A stretch of 64,000 bases of DNA from MWBF01 sp040772005 (GTDB lineage Bacteria > Chloroflexota > Anaerolineae > CG2-30-64-16), in assembly GCA_040772005.1 (NCBI GenBank), contig JAXGYZ010000003.1, positions 310,001 to 374,000 of the forward strand. The letters are read 5' to 3'. This document shows, piece after piece, positions 48,606 through 57,484 of this stretch. A model generated the notes under the pieces. That model had not been told where the DNA came from. It worked only from the letters and a program-made list of their open reading frames with translations, and did no database searches. Numbering within the stretch: position 1 is the stretch's first letter; the number at the start of each line of letters is the position of its first letter. The position numbers and the translations under genes were made by a program.

Positions 48606-48635
48606 TTGTACCATGCAACTGCTCCATGATACACT
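48606..48635 (+). promoter_or_regulatory. Promoter of the GH28-like gene
   Basis: TTGTAC (48606-48611), 18 bases, TACACT (48630-48635). It overlaps an ATG at 48613, supporting the downstream GTG at 48673 as start. Confidence 0.5.
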
Positions 48636-48672
48636 CATTTCCGTTATCAGAGTCTTACCCACCGGAGGAACC

Positions 48673-50241
48673 GTGATCAACCGTGACCTGGCACTCTACG
48701 ACGTGCGCGATTTCGGCGCGACGGGCGATAAGGACGACTATGCCCATGCCGCCATCCAACAGGCGATCGATACGTGCGGTGCGGCCGGGGGCGGTATCGT
48801 CTACTTTCCACCGGGCGCGTATATTTCGGGCACGCTGCATCTGCGCAGCCACGTGACCCTGCACCTGGAGGCGGGCGCGACGCTCTATGCCAGCAAGGAC
48901 CCGGAGCACTTCGACCGGCGCGCGCTCATCTATGCTGAGGATGTGGAGAATATCACGCTGGAAGGACGGGGCACGGTCGACGGCCAGGCCGAGTACGAGT
49001 GGCGGCTGAGTGATATCGAGGACCGCTATATCTATTCCAACCAGGTCCGCATGGAGCAGGCCAAGCTGCCGCTCCGCCGCGCATTTCCGACGGCGAACTC
49101 GGTCGGCCACCTGGTGCTGTTGGTGCGCTGCACGGACGTGCGCATCCTGGGGTTGTCCTTCGTGCGCTCGCCTTCGTGGACCATTCACCCGTGGGGCTGC
49201 GAGCGGCTGCTCATCGACGGTGTGACCATCCGCACGAGCCAGGAGACGGGCGTCTGGGCGGATGGCATCGACCCAGACGGCTGCCGGGATGTGTGCATAT
49301 CCAACTGCACGGTCGAGACCGGCGACGATGCCATCGTGTTCTACTCGTCGGCCATCTACGGGCCGGCCCGCGCGTGCGAGAACATCACGGTGACCAACTG
49401 CCGTCTCTCCTCGTCGTCCAGCGCCATCAAGTTCTGCGACGGCAACCTCGTCGCGGTCCGCAATGTCGTCATCGACAACTGCGTCATCACCAACTCGAAT
49501 CGCGGCATCGCGTTCATGGTGTTCGACGGCGGCGTGGTGGAGAACGTCGTGCTGTCGAACCTGACCATCGAGTGCCGCACGTTCGACTGGTTCTGGTGGG
49601 GCGAGGCCGACCCGCTGCACTTCCGGCTGATTCGCCGCAGCGAGCTGGACCCGCGCGTCGACAAGAGCAGCGAGCCGCCCATCGGCGCAATGCGCAACAT
49701 CATCATCCGCAACGTCATCGCGCGGGGGATGGGGTCGAGCATGATCGAGGGACATGTGGCTTCGCCGCTGGAGAACGTCACGCTGGATAACGTGCGGCTG
49801 GCGGTCGCTTGGAACCCCGATGAGCCGCTGCAGCGCACGCGCGACGCGCTGACCATCCGCCACGCGCGCAACTTCACGGTGAAGGACGTGGCGATCGCGT
49901 GGGAAGGCGACGTCGCGAATCGGGCGGAGAGCGCGTTGGTGGTGGATGAGGTCGAGGACCTGGTGCTCGAAAGCGTGTCGGCCCGGCAGGCGCAGACCGA
50001 CAGCGGCGCGCCCGCCATCAAACTGCGCAACGTGCGGTGGGCCGCGGTGCGCGACTGCCGGGCGCAGGCGGGCACGGGCGTCTTCCTCCGCTGTGAGGGC
50101 AAGCGCACGCAGGAAATCCGGCTCAGTGGGAACAACATGCGCCGCGCCGCCTATGGCGTTGTCCTGTCACCGAAAACACCGCCCTACGAGGTCCACGACG
50201 CCGACGCGCCGCCGGCTGAGCCCAAACACAAGGAGCAATAG
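48673..50241 (+). CDS. GH28-like polygalacturonase/rhamnogalacturonase (parallel beta-helix)
   Basis: The protein has 522 residues from GTG 48673, preceded by GGAGG. It lacks a signal peptide, so it should act in the cytoplasm on imported oligosaccharides. The N-terminal DVRDFGATGDKDDYAHAAIQ and FPPGAYISGTLHLRSHVTLH open a pectin-lyase-fold beta-helix. WADGIDPDGCRDVCISNC and VETGDDAIVFYSS hold the Asp residues of GH28 motifs I and II. The usual His of the GHG motif is not visible in the following SSSSSAIKFCDGN region, and RIK is absent, so it may be a distant or altered member. It is divergent from eda-kdgK, consistent with a pectin pathway. Confidence 0.78.
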   Translation: MINRDLALYDVRDFGATGDKDDYAHAAIQQAIDTCGAAGGGIVYFPPGAYISGTLHLRSHVTLHLEAGATLYASKDPEHFDRRALIYAEDVENITLEGRGTVDGQAEYEWRLSDIEDRYIYSNQVRMEQAKLPLRRAFPTANSVGHLVLLVRCTDVRILGLSFVRSPSWTIHPWGCERLLIDGVTIRTSQETGVWADGIDPDGCRDVCISNCTVETGDDAIVFYSSAIYGPARACENITVTNCRLSSSSSAIKFCDGNLVAVRNVVIDNCVITNSNRGIAFMVFDGGVVENVVLSNLTIECRTFDWFWWGEADPLHFRLIRRSELDPRVDKSSEPPIGAMRNIIIRNVIARGMGSSMIEGHVASPLENVTLDNVRLAVAWNPDEPLQRTRDALTIRHARNFTVKDVAIAWEGDVANRAESALVVDEVEDLVLESVSARQAQTDSGAPAIKLRNVRWAAVRDCRAQAGTGVFLRCEGKRTQEIRLSGNNMRRAAYGVVLSPKTPPYEVHDADAPPAEPKHKEQ

Positions 50242-50359
50242 AACATTGATGACGCTGATTGGACTGATTGACGCTGATTTTTTACGGTTTTGCTCCGGTT
50301 AACCGAGATTACTTTTATCAAATCAGTTTGATCACTCAGATCAGCGGCCTCTGCGTTCC
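50239..50359. repeat. Shorter MITE-like element following the GH28-like gene
   Basis: TAGAACATTGATGACGCTGA at the left and an imperfect complement ending CTGCGTTCCA at the right. The left end is related to that at 33182-33201 and, like there, the first three bases are the stop codon of the upstream gene. No gene inside. Confidence 0.6.
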
Positions 50360-50379
50360 ACTTCATCTCTGCCGTTCCC

Positions 50380-51192
50380 TCACTGCATGTGCTTTCCTGC
50401 GTCCACGATGAGGTTCTGCCCAGTGATAGCGGCGGCTGCAGATGACAGCAGGAACAGCGTCGCGGGCGTCACGTGCTCCTCTGTCAACAGGAACTTGAGC
50501 GCCTGGTCAGCCAGCAGGGACTCGCGATCGCCGGGCTGGATGCGCTCGGCCAGTTGGCGTTCGGTCATGATCCAGCCGGGCGATATCATGTTGGCGCGGA
50601 TGCCGCGCGGGCCGACCTCGCGCGCCAGCGCACGCGTGAACCCCAGGATGCCCGCTTTCGCACTGCTGTAGAGCGTGAAAGGCGCCTCACCCAGCATCCA
50701 GTTCGTCGTGCCGATGTTGACGATGGCCTTACCCGCGCCCGCCTGGAGATAGCCTAGCGCGGCCTGCGTGACCAGGAAGTACGACCGCAGGTTGACCGCG
50801 ATGATGCGGTCGAAGTCCTCGACCGTGGCGGCTGTGAGCTCGATGCGCGGGTCCACCGCCGCGTTGTTGACGAGATAGTCGATGCTCCCGCGGAAAGCGC
50901 CCGCCTGCGCCACGAACGCACGCGCCTGCGCCGGGTCCGCCAGGTCGCAGGGCACGAAATGGCCCCTCGGCCCCAGCTCCGCGGCCAGTGCTTCGCCGGC
51001 TTGCGCGCCGCGCGCGCAGAAGAAGACCTCCGTCCCCAAGCCGGCGAGTGCAGCGACCAGGTGACGGCCCAGGCCCGCAGATCCGCCCGTCACGATCGCA
51101 ACGCGGCCCGCGAATTCGGCTGGCGACGGCAGCAGGGGCACGCCCATCGGCTCAGGCAGGGGCTCCGGCGCGCTCACTGTATCATCCATCAT
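50380..51192 (-). CDS. Short-chain dehydrogenase/reductase
   Basis: The protein has 270 residues. The Rossmann motif VAIVTGGSAGLGRHLVAALA (TGxxxGxG), NNAAVDPR and the catalytic YSSAK (in TLYSSAKAGILGFTRALARE) with the upstream Ser region VNIGTTNWML mark a classical SDR. Its start overlaps the zinc dehydrogenase stop as ATGA, so it is the second gene of an operon. In sugar-acid pathways such pairs oxidise and isomerise uronates or aldonates; the substrate is unknown. Confidence 0.9.
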   Translation of the reverse strand: MMDDTVSAPEPLPEPMGVPLLPSPAEFAGRVAIVTGGSAGLGRHLVAALAGLGTEVFFCARGAQAGEALAAELGPRGHFVPCDLADPAQARAFVAQAGAFRGSIDYLVNNAAVDPRIELTAATVEDFDRIIAVNLRSYFLVTQAALGYLQAGAGKAIVNIGTTNWMLGEAPFTLYSSAKAGILGFTRALAREVGPRGIRANMISPGWIMTERQLAERIQPGDRESLLADQALKFLLTEEHVTPATLFLLSSAAAAITGQNLIVDAGKHMQ

Positions 51193-52232
51193 GGATGGAT
51201 GATGATCTTGTTGCGGTCGGGCAAAGTCTGGACCTCCAGCGCCCTGTCGATCTCGGCCAGCGGGAAGCGGTGCGACACGATCTTCTCCGGGTCCACGAGG
51301 CCGCGCGCCATCAGCCGGATCGCATGGGCCATCGCGACGGGTGTCGTTCCGAACGACGCATCCATCCGCCCCTCCAGGAAGTGCGTCAGCCCGCCGTCCA
51401 GCTCGAACTTCTCATGCGTCGTGATGCCGAAGACGTTCCAGCGCGTCCCGCGGCGGCGCAGGTCCACCATGAGCTGCACGGCCTGAATCGGCCCCGCAGC
51501 CTCGATGATGAGGTCCGGCCCGTCGGGGATGATGTCGTACACCCGCTGCCGCGCATCCTCGCGCGCCGGGTTGATCGCGTGCGTCGCGCCGAGCGCCAGC
51601 GCGTTGCCCAGCGCGTAGTCGCTCGTGTCCACCGCGATGAGGCGGCCCGCGCCCGCGGCACGCGCCACCATCAGGCAGAGCAGGCCGATGCCGCCCGTGC
51701 CGATGACGACTGCGTCGTCGCCCACCTGCATCTCGCTGTACCGGATGACGCCCTTCCACGCGCCGGACAGCGGCTCGGTCAGCGCGGCTGCATCGAAGGT
51801 GATTTCCGGCGGCTTGTGGAACAGGCAGTTCTCATGCGTCAGCATGTACTCCGCAAACGCGCCCGGCCAGACATCGGTCGGGCCGTCGCCGCCGGTCGTG
51901 AACGCGGTCTCGCAGTAGTGCGTGTTGCCCTCTCGGCAGTGTTTGCAGTAGCCGCAGTAGCCGGACGGCTGGCAGATGACCTCGTCGCCCGGCCTAAAGT
52001 GGACGACGCCCGGCCCGACCTCTGCGACGACCCCGCTGGGTTCGTGGCCGGGGATGAAGGGGAAGGTCACGTTGCGGCGGATGCCTCTGATGGCCTTGTA
52101 GTCGGTCGCGCAGATGCCGCACGCCTTGATGCGCACGACGACGGTGCCCGGCGCAGTGGGCACGGGCCGGGGGATCTCTTCGAGGCGGAGGTCGTTGAAG
52201 TCATGGAGGACAGCAGCAAGCATGTTGGGCAT
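51189..52232 (-). CDS. Zinc-dependent alcohol dehydrogenase (MDR family)
   Basis: The protein has 347 residues. The catalytic zinc ligands are in CGICATDYKAIRG (Cys and following) and GHEPSGVV, and the structural zinc lobe is CGYCKHCREGNTHYC with four Cys. The nucleotide-binding motif is VVIGTGGIGLLCLMVARAAG. It resembles L-threonine/sorbitol-type polyol or sugar-acid dehydrogenases using NAD(P). The ribosome-binding site AAGGGAG lies immediately upstream, but the IS110 element starts within 12 bases of it, so its original promoter is separated. Confidence 0.92.
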   Translation of the reverse strand: MPNMLAAVLHDFNDLRLEEIPRPVPTAPGTVVVRIKACGICATDYKAIRGIRRNVTFPFIPGHEPSGVVAEVGPGVVHFRPGDEVICQPSGYCGYCKHCREGNTHYCETAFTTGGDGPTDVWPGAFAEYMLTHENCLFHKPPEITFDAAALTEPLSGAWKGVIRYSEMQVGDDAVVIGTGGIGLLCLMVARAAGAGRLIAVDTSDYALGNALALGATHAINPAREDARQRVYDIIPDGPDLIIEAAGPIQAVQLMVDLRRRGTRWNVFGITTHEKFELDGGLTHFLEGRMDASFGTTPVAMAHAIRLMARGLVDPEKIVSHRFPLAEIDRALEVQTLPDRNKIIIHP

Positions 52233-52257
52233 GGTGATCTCCCTTGAAAATGTCCCG

Positions 52258-53499
52258 TTACCCGGCCGGGGCAGCGCACGGCGCCAGTTCGACCCGATAG
52301 CCGAGCTTCTCGAGACGGCGCACGGCTCGGCGTTTCACCGCCTCACGGTCCCGCTCATCGAAGTAGTTGCCACCCAGGTCTTCATAGGCCGTCTGCCGAG
52401 TAATCAGGTGATAACCTGTGACCAGTAAACTGTGCCCGACGGCGACCGCTGCCCGTTGTGTGCCTCGCCGGGCTGCCAGGCGGCGATAGAGCGCCTGGAA
52501 GTACTTGTGCTTGGTGTGGGCTGCGCCGTGGGCCGCTTCAATCAGTGCCCGCCGCAGCCACGGACTGCCTTTGCGCGTGCGGCCACTCTTGCGTTTGCCT
52601 GCACTCTCGTGGTTGCCCGGACACATACCGGCCCAGGAAGCCAGGTGGTCGGCATCTTCGAAAGGCGCCAGATCCGCACCAATCTCGGCGACGATGATCT
52701 CGGCAATGCGCTGGTTAATGCCCGGCAAGGCATCCCACGTCGCTAAGGCCGCCGCAAAAGGGCGCATCTGCTCCGCAATCTGCTGGTCCAGTTGCGCCAT
52801 CGCCTCGTCGAGAAAGTCGATGTGACTCAGATGCTGCGCCAACATAAAGCGATGATGTGGCCGCACGCGCCCGCTCAACGCCTTCACGAGCAAGTCCTGC
52901 TTGTCGCGCAACCGCCCTTTGGCTAAGGCGGCCAACGTGGCGGCGTCCGTTTGGCCCTCGACTAACTCGGCCAGGATGGCGCGGCCACTCACCCCCATCA
53001 CATCGCTGGCGACACTCGCCAACTTGATGTTGGCGTCTTCCAGTACCTTCTGCACCCGATTGACTTCGCTCTTGCGTTCATCCCCCAACTTCGTGCGATA
53101 GCGGGTCAGATCCCGCAGTTCTCGCAAAACCTCCGAGGGGATGAAGCTGCCTTTGAGCAAGCCATGCCGCAAGAGGTCGGCGATCCATTCGGCGTCCTGC
53201 ACGTCCGTCTTACGCCCCGCCAACGCTTTGATGCGTTCGGCGTTGACCACCAGGATGGCGAACCGGTCATCCAGCAGGTTGTATACGGGCTTCCAGTACA
53301 CCCCCGTGCTCTCCATCGCCACATGGCTGACACCCAGACCGGCCAACCAATCCGCTAAAGCCTCCAGATGCACCGTCATCGTCGCAAAGGTGCGGGTTTC
53401 CTTGAGCGGCTGACCGTCTGGCCCCGGCACGATCACACAGGCCACTACGGTCTGCTTGTGGACGTCGATCCCGCAACAACGCTCGTAGACCACTTGCAT
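52258..53499 (-). CDS. IS110-family transposase (DEDD)
   Basis: The protein has 413 residues, full length. The N-terminal RuvC-like DEDD domain begins CGIDVHKQTVVACVIVPG (first Asp) and includes VAMESTGVYWKPVYNLL and RKTDVQDAEWIADLLRHGLL (DxxD). The C-terminal transposase_20 domain has LPGINQRIAEIIVAEIGADL, FASW-like LASWAGMCPGNHESAGKRKS and RRALIEAAHGAAHTKHKYFQ with a catalytic-serine context. IS110 transposases use a non-coding bridge RNA from the element to pair target and donor. The reading frame is intact, so the element could be active. Confidence 0.96.
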   Translation of the reverse strand: MQVVYERCCGIDVHKQTVVACVIVPGPDGQPLKETRTFATMTVHLEALADWLAGLGVSHVAMESTGVYWKPVYNLLDDRFAILVVNAERIKALAGRKTDVQDAEWIADLLRHGLLKGSFIPSEVLRELRDLTRYRTKLGDERKSEVNRVQKVLEDANIKLASVASDVMGVSGRAILAELVEGQTDAATLAALAKGRLRDKQDLLVKALSGRVRPHHRFMLAQHLSHIDFLDEAMAQLDQQIAEQMRPFAAALATWDALPGINQRIAEIIVAEIGADLAPFEDADHLASWAGMCPGNHESAGKRKSGRTRKGSPWLRRALIEAAHGAAHTKHKYFQALYRRLAARRGTQRAAVAVGHSLLVTGYHLITRQTAYEDLGGNYFDERDREAVKRRAVRRLEKLGYRVELAPCAAPAG

Positions 53500-53740
53500 G
53501 ACTCACCTCCGCTGCTTGCGCTCGCCCCAGCGGAGTGCCTGATGAACGAAGATTCTCCCTTGCGTGCTCTCCCCTGGCGGGGGGCAACAGTCAACGGTGC
53601 CTGCAGGCACTCATGTCAAACTCCTGACGGGCTCGTGGCACCAAACCAACCATCCGACTTCTCACCGGGGCGGCACTCTATTCTACCCATTTTCATCCGC
53701 AACGGTGAGCCGTGGCTCATAGACAACTCCTGAAAAGCAG
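53500..53740 (-). ncRNA. Candidate bridge-RNA region of the IS110 element
   Basis: In the IS110 group the bridge RNA is encoded in the non-coding end upstream of the transposase. This region contains stem-loops: CTCCGCTG/CAGCGGAG (53507-53514 with 53528-53535), the palindrome GTGCCTGCAGGCAC (about 53599-53612), CCCC-TGGC-GGGG and TGAGCC-GT-GGCTCA. No protein is encoded there. The exact RNA ends and its guide loops are not established. Confidence 0.35.
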
Positions 53741-53879
53741 GAAGGACGCGACAGGTCTGCGAACGCAGGTCTTCTTCTATTGAAAGTGTAGCATGGAACA
53801 CCCTATGTGCCGCAATGTCCCTAAGAGACTGTTTGAAGAGTTCGTTTCGGGCGGTTGATGGAGATTTACAAAATAACCC

Positions 53880-54145
53880 GGTAACGGGTTCGCGCCGCCG
53901 GCGCTGGGGCCTGCGGTTGCAAACCGCAGGCTGCCAGGCCAAGCGTGCCTCGGCACGCTCGGTTGCCCGCCGGGCGAACCTGCTTCAGCAGGTTTCGGGT
54001 GTCAGGCTGCGGTTTGCAACCGCAGCCGTGAGCGGCGCAGGTTGCTGGATTAATATGCTAACCTCCATAAACCGCAGCCACCGTGAGTCTGCGCAACCCG
54101 ACCAAGTCTGCCTAAGCAGACTTGGCAGTGGTAGCCGTGACTTTT
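53880..54145. repeat. Cluster of hairpins (CTGCGGTTTGCAACCGCAG and AAGTCTGC/GCAGACTT types)
   Basis: CCTGCGGTT-GCA-AACCGCAGG (53910-53930), AGCGTGCC-TC-GGCACGCT (53942-53959), AACCTGCTTCAGCAGGTT (53978-53995), GGCTGCGGTTTGCAACCGCAGCC (54005-54027) and CCAAGTCTGC-CTAA-GCAGACTTGG (54102-54125). The last recalls the inner hairpins of the element at 33182-33480. No gene is seen in 53740-54207 other than these. Confidence 0.85.
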
Positions 54146-54207
54146 GGTCGCTGGGAACTCGAAACCGGGCTCGTGACTGACCCTCGCGCCTGCGTGATGC
54201 CTGAGCC

Positions 54208-56367
54208 TTACCTGCCTAATACGACTGTTCCTACGGCCAGTGCACAGGCCACCACCTGCCCGCCGGTAAAACCGCGCTCTGCTGTCACGTGCAGCCGGTC
54301 ACTGGTCAGTGGTCCCTCGATGACGTCCTGCGCGGATACGATGATCGTTGGGATGGGGCGCAGCGCGGGAATCTGCTGCTTCGCAGCCAGCACCTCCCAC
54401 CCGCTCAGGCCCGGCATAATGACATCCAGCAGGAGCAGATCGGGCTGGCTGTCGGTGAGTAGCTCCAGCGCCGAGGCACCGTCCGCTGCGGTCGTGAGGG
54501 ACATGCCGGGGTCGAGCGCCTGTAGCGCCAGTTGCATGACTTCGCGCGCGTCCGGATCATCATCTACGATCAGGACGCGCTTCGGGGCGGCGGGGAGCCT
54601 TCTCACTGCCCGCTCCAGGGCGGATAAGCTGAGCGGCTTGGTCAGGTAGGCCAGCACGCCTTGACGTTCGGCATGGGCCTCGGGGGAGAGGAACGTGCAG
54701 CCGAGCACCGGCGCATCGGGCAGCGCGGGCCGGGCGATGGCCAGCAGCGCTTCAAGGTCGGCGGGCGGGTAGGCGTTGACGATGGCTGCGTGCACCGTCT
54801 CGCGCGCCTGCGCGCTCCAGGCAGCGGCATCTTCAACGGTTATGATCTCCACATCCTCAACGGATTCAGTCGCATCCGCCAGGCCGCCCGTTGTATCCCA
54901 CAGCAGGAGCCGCGGGCGGTAGTGCCGGTCGGGGAGCGCCGGGCGGCTGCGGCCTTCCATCCACTGCCATTCTTCCATGTTCCAGCGGGCCGGCCCGTCA
55001 CGCGGCGGCGGCGCATCCGCCAGCGGCAGCGTCACATAGAACGTCGTCCCGCGACCCAGTTCGCTTTCCAGCCAGATACGCCCGTCGTGCAATTCCACGA
55101 ACTGCTTGCTGATGCTCAACCCCAGGCCGCTCCCCCCGCGTGTGCCACCCGGATTGTTGTCGCCCTGCACGAACGGTTCGAAGATGCGTGCCGCATCCTC
55201 CGGGGCCATCCCTGTGCCCGTGTCGGTTACGAGCAGCAGTATGTGGCCGCCCTCCGCTAACACGCTCACAGTGATGCTGCCCCGGTCCGTGGCGCGTGCC
55301 GCGTTGCCGAGCAGGTTGAGCAGGACCTGGCGGATGCGGATGCGGTCGCAGGCGAGGAGGGGCAGGTCTGCGGCCATCTCCACGTTCAACAGCAGCCCCT
55401 TCTGTTCGACCAGCGGCCGGATGACATTGACCGCAGACTCGATCAGGCCTGGCAGGCTGACCTGTTCCTTGTGAAGTCTGACTCGACCTGCCTCGGCCTG
55501 GCTGAGGTCCAGGACATCGTCGATCATGCTGGCCAGGTGGCGGCAGTTTCGATAGACAGCTTTCAGGTGTTCCATCAGTCGCGGGGGGATAGCTGCACCA
55601 TACTGGTGGGGCCGCTCGACCATCAAGCTCACCATGCCGATGATGACGTTGAGCGGGGTACGGAATTCGTGGGAGACGCGGGCGGCGAAGCGCGCCTTGT
55701 CCTGCCGTGCGTCATCCGCGGCCTGGCGGAGTGCGGCTTCACGTTCATGTGCAAGGCTAAGCTGCCGGTGGGCATGGACGAGGTCTGCGACCGTGCGTTC
55801 CGCCTCCGCCCTGTCGGCCTGTGCCTCCTCGAGCCGTGTCTGCGCAGCGCGATAATACTGCCAGCTCCACGAGGCAAGGTGTCGTATCGGCCGGTATGCT
55901 GAAGCCATAGCCCCATACGCAATCCACACCGCGATGACCGCAATGACCGCGCGCGCGGCGGATACGGATGGCACTGCAGCCACGAGGATCAGCAGGCCGG
56001 CGCTGTGCAGGATAGAAAGGAGCAGCGCGGCAGGCAGACTGATAAGGGTCGTGCCCAGAATGATGGTCATGGCCAACAAAGCGAGCAGTTCATCACCTCC
56101 CGGTTGGGTGCTCGCATAGAAGATAATCGCGGCCGGCCCTGCGGTGGCAAGCCAGGCTGCTGACCTCGGCCGTGCTACAGTCAGCGCCCAACCCAGCGCC
56201 GCCGTCAGCATGAGCAATATGACCGTGCCCAGCATCCAGGCGCGCGGGGCAGGCTGCAACCCGATGAGCAGGCTCAGGAGGAGCGAGCCGCCCAGCATCA
56301 GGCCCAGCACCCAGCGCGGTGATGCAGCCAGTTCAGCATCGAAGGGGGAACGCTCGAGGTGGGTCAT
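54208..56367 (-). CDS. Membrane hybrid histidine kinase with two receiver domains
   Basis: The protein has 719 residues. Six or so membrane helices fill residues about 18-150, then a coiled coil, a HisKA domain with ARVSHEFRTPLNVIIGMVSL (phospho-His near 235), and a HATPase domain with VLLNLLGNAARAT (N box), VTDTGTGMAPEDAARIFEPF and GGSGLGLSISKQFVELH. A first receiver-like domain (LLLWDTTGGLADATESVEDV to YLTKPLS) seems to lack the phospho-acceptor Asp. A second one (VLIVDDDPDAREVMQLALQA, LLLLDVIMPGLSGWEV) is complete. It probably senses at the membrane and relays internally or to an unlinked regulator. No partner is next to it. Confidence 0.9.
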   Translation of the reverse strand: MTHLERSPFDAELAASPRWVLGLMLGGSLLLSLLIGLQPAPRAWMLGTVILLMLTAALGWALTVARPRSAAWLATAGPAAIIFYASTQPGGDELLALLAMTIILGTTLISLPAALLLSILHSAGLLILVAAVPSVSAARAVIAVIAVWIAYGAMASAYRPIRHLASWSWQYYRAAQTRLEEAQADRAEAERTVADLVHAHRQLSLAHEREAALRQAADDARQDKARFAARVSHEFRTPLNVIIGMVSLMVERPHQYGAAIPPRLMEHLKAVYRNCRHLASMIDDVLDLSQAEAGRVRLHKEQVSLPGLIESAVNVIRPLVEQKGLLLNVEMAADLPLLACDRIRIRQVLLNLLGNAARATDRGSITVSVLAEGGHILLLVTDTGTGMAPEDAARIFEPFVQGDNNPGGTRGGSGLGLSISKQFVELHDGRIWLESELGRGTTFYVTLPLADAPPPRDGPARWNMEEWQWMEGRSRPALPDRHYRPRLLLWDTTGGLADATESVEDVEIITVEDAAAWSAQARETVHAAIVNAYPPADLEALLAIARPALPDAPVLGCTFLSPEAHAERQGVLAYLTKPLSLSALERAVRRLPAAPKRVLIVDDDPDAREVMQLALQALDPGMSLTTAADGASALELLTDSQPDLLLLDVIMPGLSGWEVLAAKQQIPALRPIPTIIVSAQDVIEGPLTSDRLHVTAERGFTGGQVVACALAVGTVVLGR

Positions 56368-56392
56368 GCCTGGTCCTCCCGCACCAAAGTAG

Positions 56393-56439
56393 AAACCCGC
56401 TTTCTGAGCGAAACCTGTTCCGCACGGAAACGCGGTTTT
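56393..56439. repeat. AAACCCGCTTTC hairpin repeat
   Basis: AAACCCGCTTTC pairs imperfectly with GAAACGCGGTTT around GAGCGAAACCTGTTCCGCACG. It is a variant of the repeat at 48541-48587, upstream of the histidine kinase gene. Confidence 0.75.
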
Positions 56440-56595
56440 GAGGGTGTGCGTATTATAGCAGAATGGAGAGCCCTGCCTGCCAGGCGCAATCTCTGTCGCA
56501 CGATACCGGGTGCGGGAGAGTGGGGGCCGGAACCGAGGTCAGGGCCGGCAACGGATTCAAGGCCGGCTGCAGCCTCGGTCCCTGGCGGGAGGCGG

Positions 56596-57474
56596 TTATT
56601 TGAAGACGCCGCTGGTGATGCCTTCGACGATCTGGCGCTGGAAGACGAGGGTTACGATGAACACCGGCACCGTCGCAAGGATGGCAACTGCCGACATGTT
56701 GCCCCACGACTGGTAGAACTGGGTGGAACTGCCGATGACCTGTGCTTCGGACAGCGCCATCGTGATGACCTTTGCGCTCGGACCGCGGGCAAAGACCAGC
56801 GGGATGAAAAATTCGTTCCAGCCGACGATGAAGTTGATGACGAACATCGTCGCGATGCCCGGGCGGATGAGCGGGAGCACGATGTTGAACAGCAGCGGCC
56901 AGAACGCCGCGCCATCCACCTTCGCCGCATCCTCCACCTCGATCGGCACCTGTTTGATGAACGAGACCAAGACCCACGTCGTCACAGGCAACAACCCGCT
57001 CCCGTAGAGCAGCAACAGGCCGGTCAGTGTGTTCATCAGCCCGGTCTTCTGGTAAAGCTGGAACAGCGGGATGATGGTTGTTACGCCGGGCAGCATGGTT
57101 GAGGCGAGCAGGCCCATCATAATCAGGTTGGAGCCGGGGAACTGTAGCCGCCCGATGGCGTAGGCAGCCATGAAGCTGAACAGCAGCGCAAACAGCGTCG
57201 AGACGGTCGCGAGGAAGATGGTGTTCAGGAAGTAACGACCGATAGGCAGCGCGGCGAAAATTTGCCGGTAGCGCGTCATCTCCAGCGATTGCGGCAGGTA
57301 GTTGAGCGGCTGCGAAAACAGCTTGTCACCGGGCGCAAAGGCCGTCAGGAAGATATAGTAGATCGGCAGCAGGATGACGAGCATGAACAGCGCCAGCACC
57401 AGATAGAACGGAACGTGGCGGAGCGTTTTCGTGAACTTCCGGCGCAGCGCGGGGCGTGTCAGCGCGGTTGTCAT
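56596..57474 (-). CDS. Sugar ABC transporter permease (MalG type)
   Basis: The protein has 292 residues and six membrane helices. FYLVLALFMLVILLPIYYIF opens it, and the EAA loop is EVEDAAKVDGAAFWPLLFNI with the following PLIRPGIATMFVINFIVGWN. The C-terminus GITSGVFK is typical of MalG-like permeases of carbohydrate transporters (CUT1). It starts ten bases after the MalF-like stop. The transporter lacks an ATPase gene here; a shared MsmK/MalK-type ATPase elsewhere is usual for CUT1 systems. Confidence 0.93.
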   Translation of the reverse strand: MTTALTRPALRRKFTKTLRHVPFYLVLALFMLVILLPIYYIFLTAFAPGDKLFSQPLNYLPQSLEMTRYRQIFAALPIGRYFLNTIFLATVSTLFALLFSFMAAYAIGRLQFPGSNLIMMGLLASTMLPGVTTIIPLFQLYQKTGLMNTLTGLLLLYGSGLLPVTTWVLVSFIKQVPIEVEDAAKVDGAAFWPLLFNIVLPLIRPGIATMFVINFIVGWNEFFIPLVFARGPSAKVITMALSEAQVIGSSTQFYQSWGNMSAVAILATVPVFIVTLVFQRQIVEGITSGVFK

Positions 57475-57484
57475 GTGTCCCTCC

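Larger units (their letters stand above)
52246..53740 (-). mobile_element. IS110-family insertion sequence
   Basis: One transposase gene plus a non-coding stretch at its 5' side, with no terminal inverted repeats, as usual for IS110. The end next to the dehydrogenase must fall in 52246-52257. The other end cannot be fixed by eye and lies somewhere between about 53733 and 53830. Confidence 0.65.

Noticed and set aside
48613..48672. ATG start for the GH28-like gene
   Set aside because: It falls between the -35 and -10 of the likely promoter and has no ribosome-binding site; GTG 48673 does.
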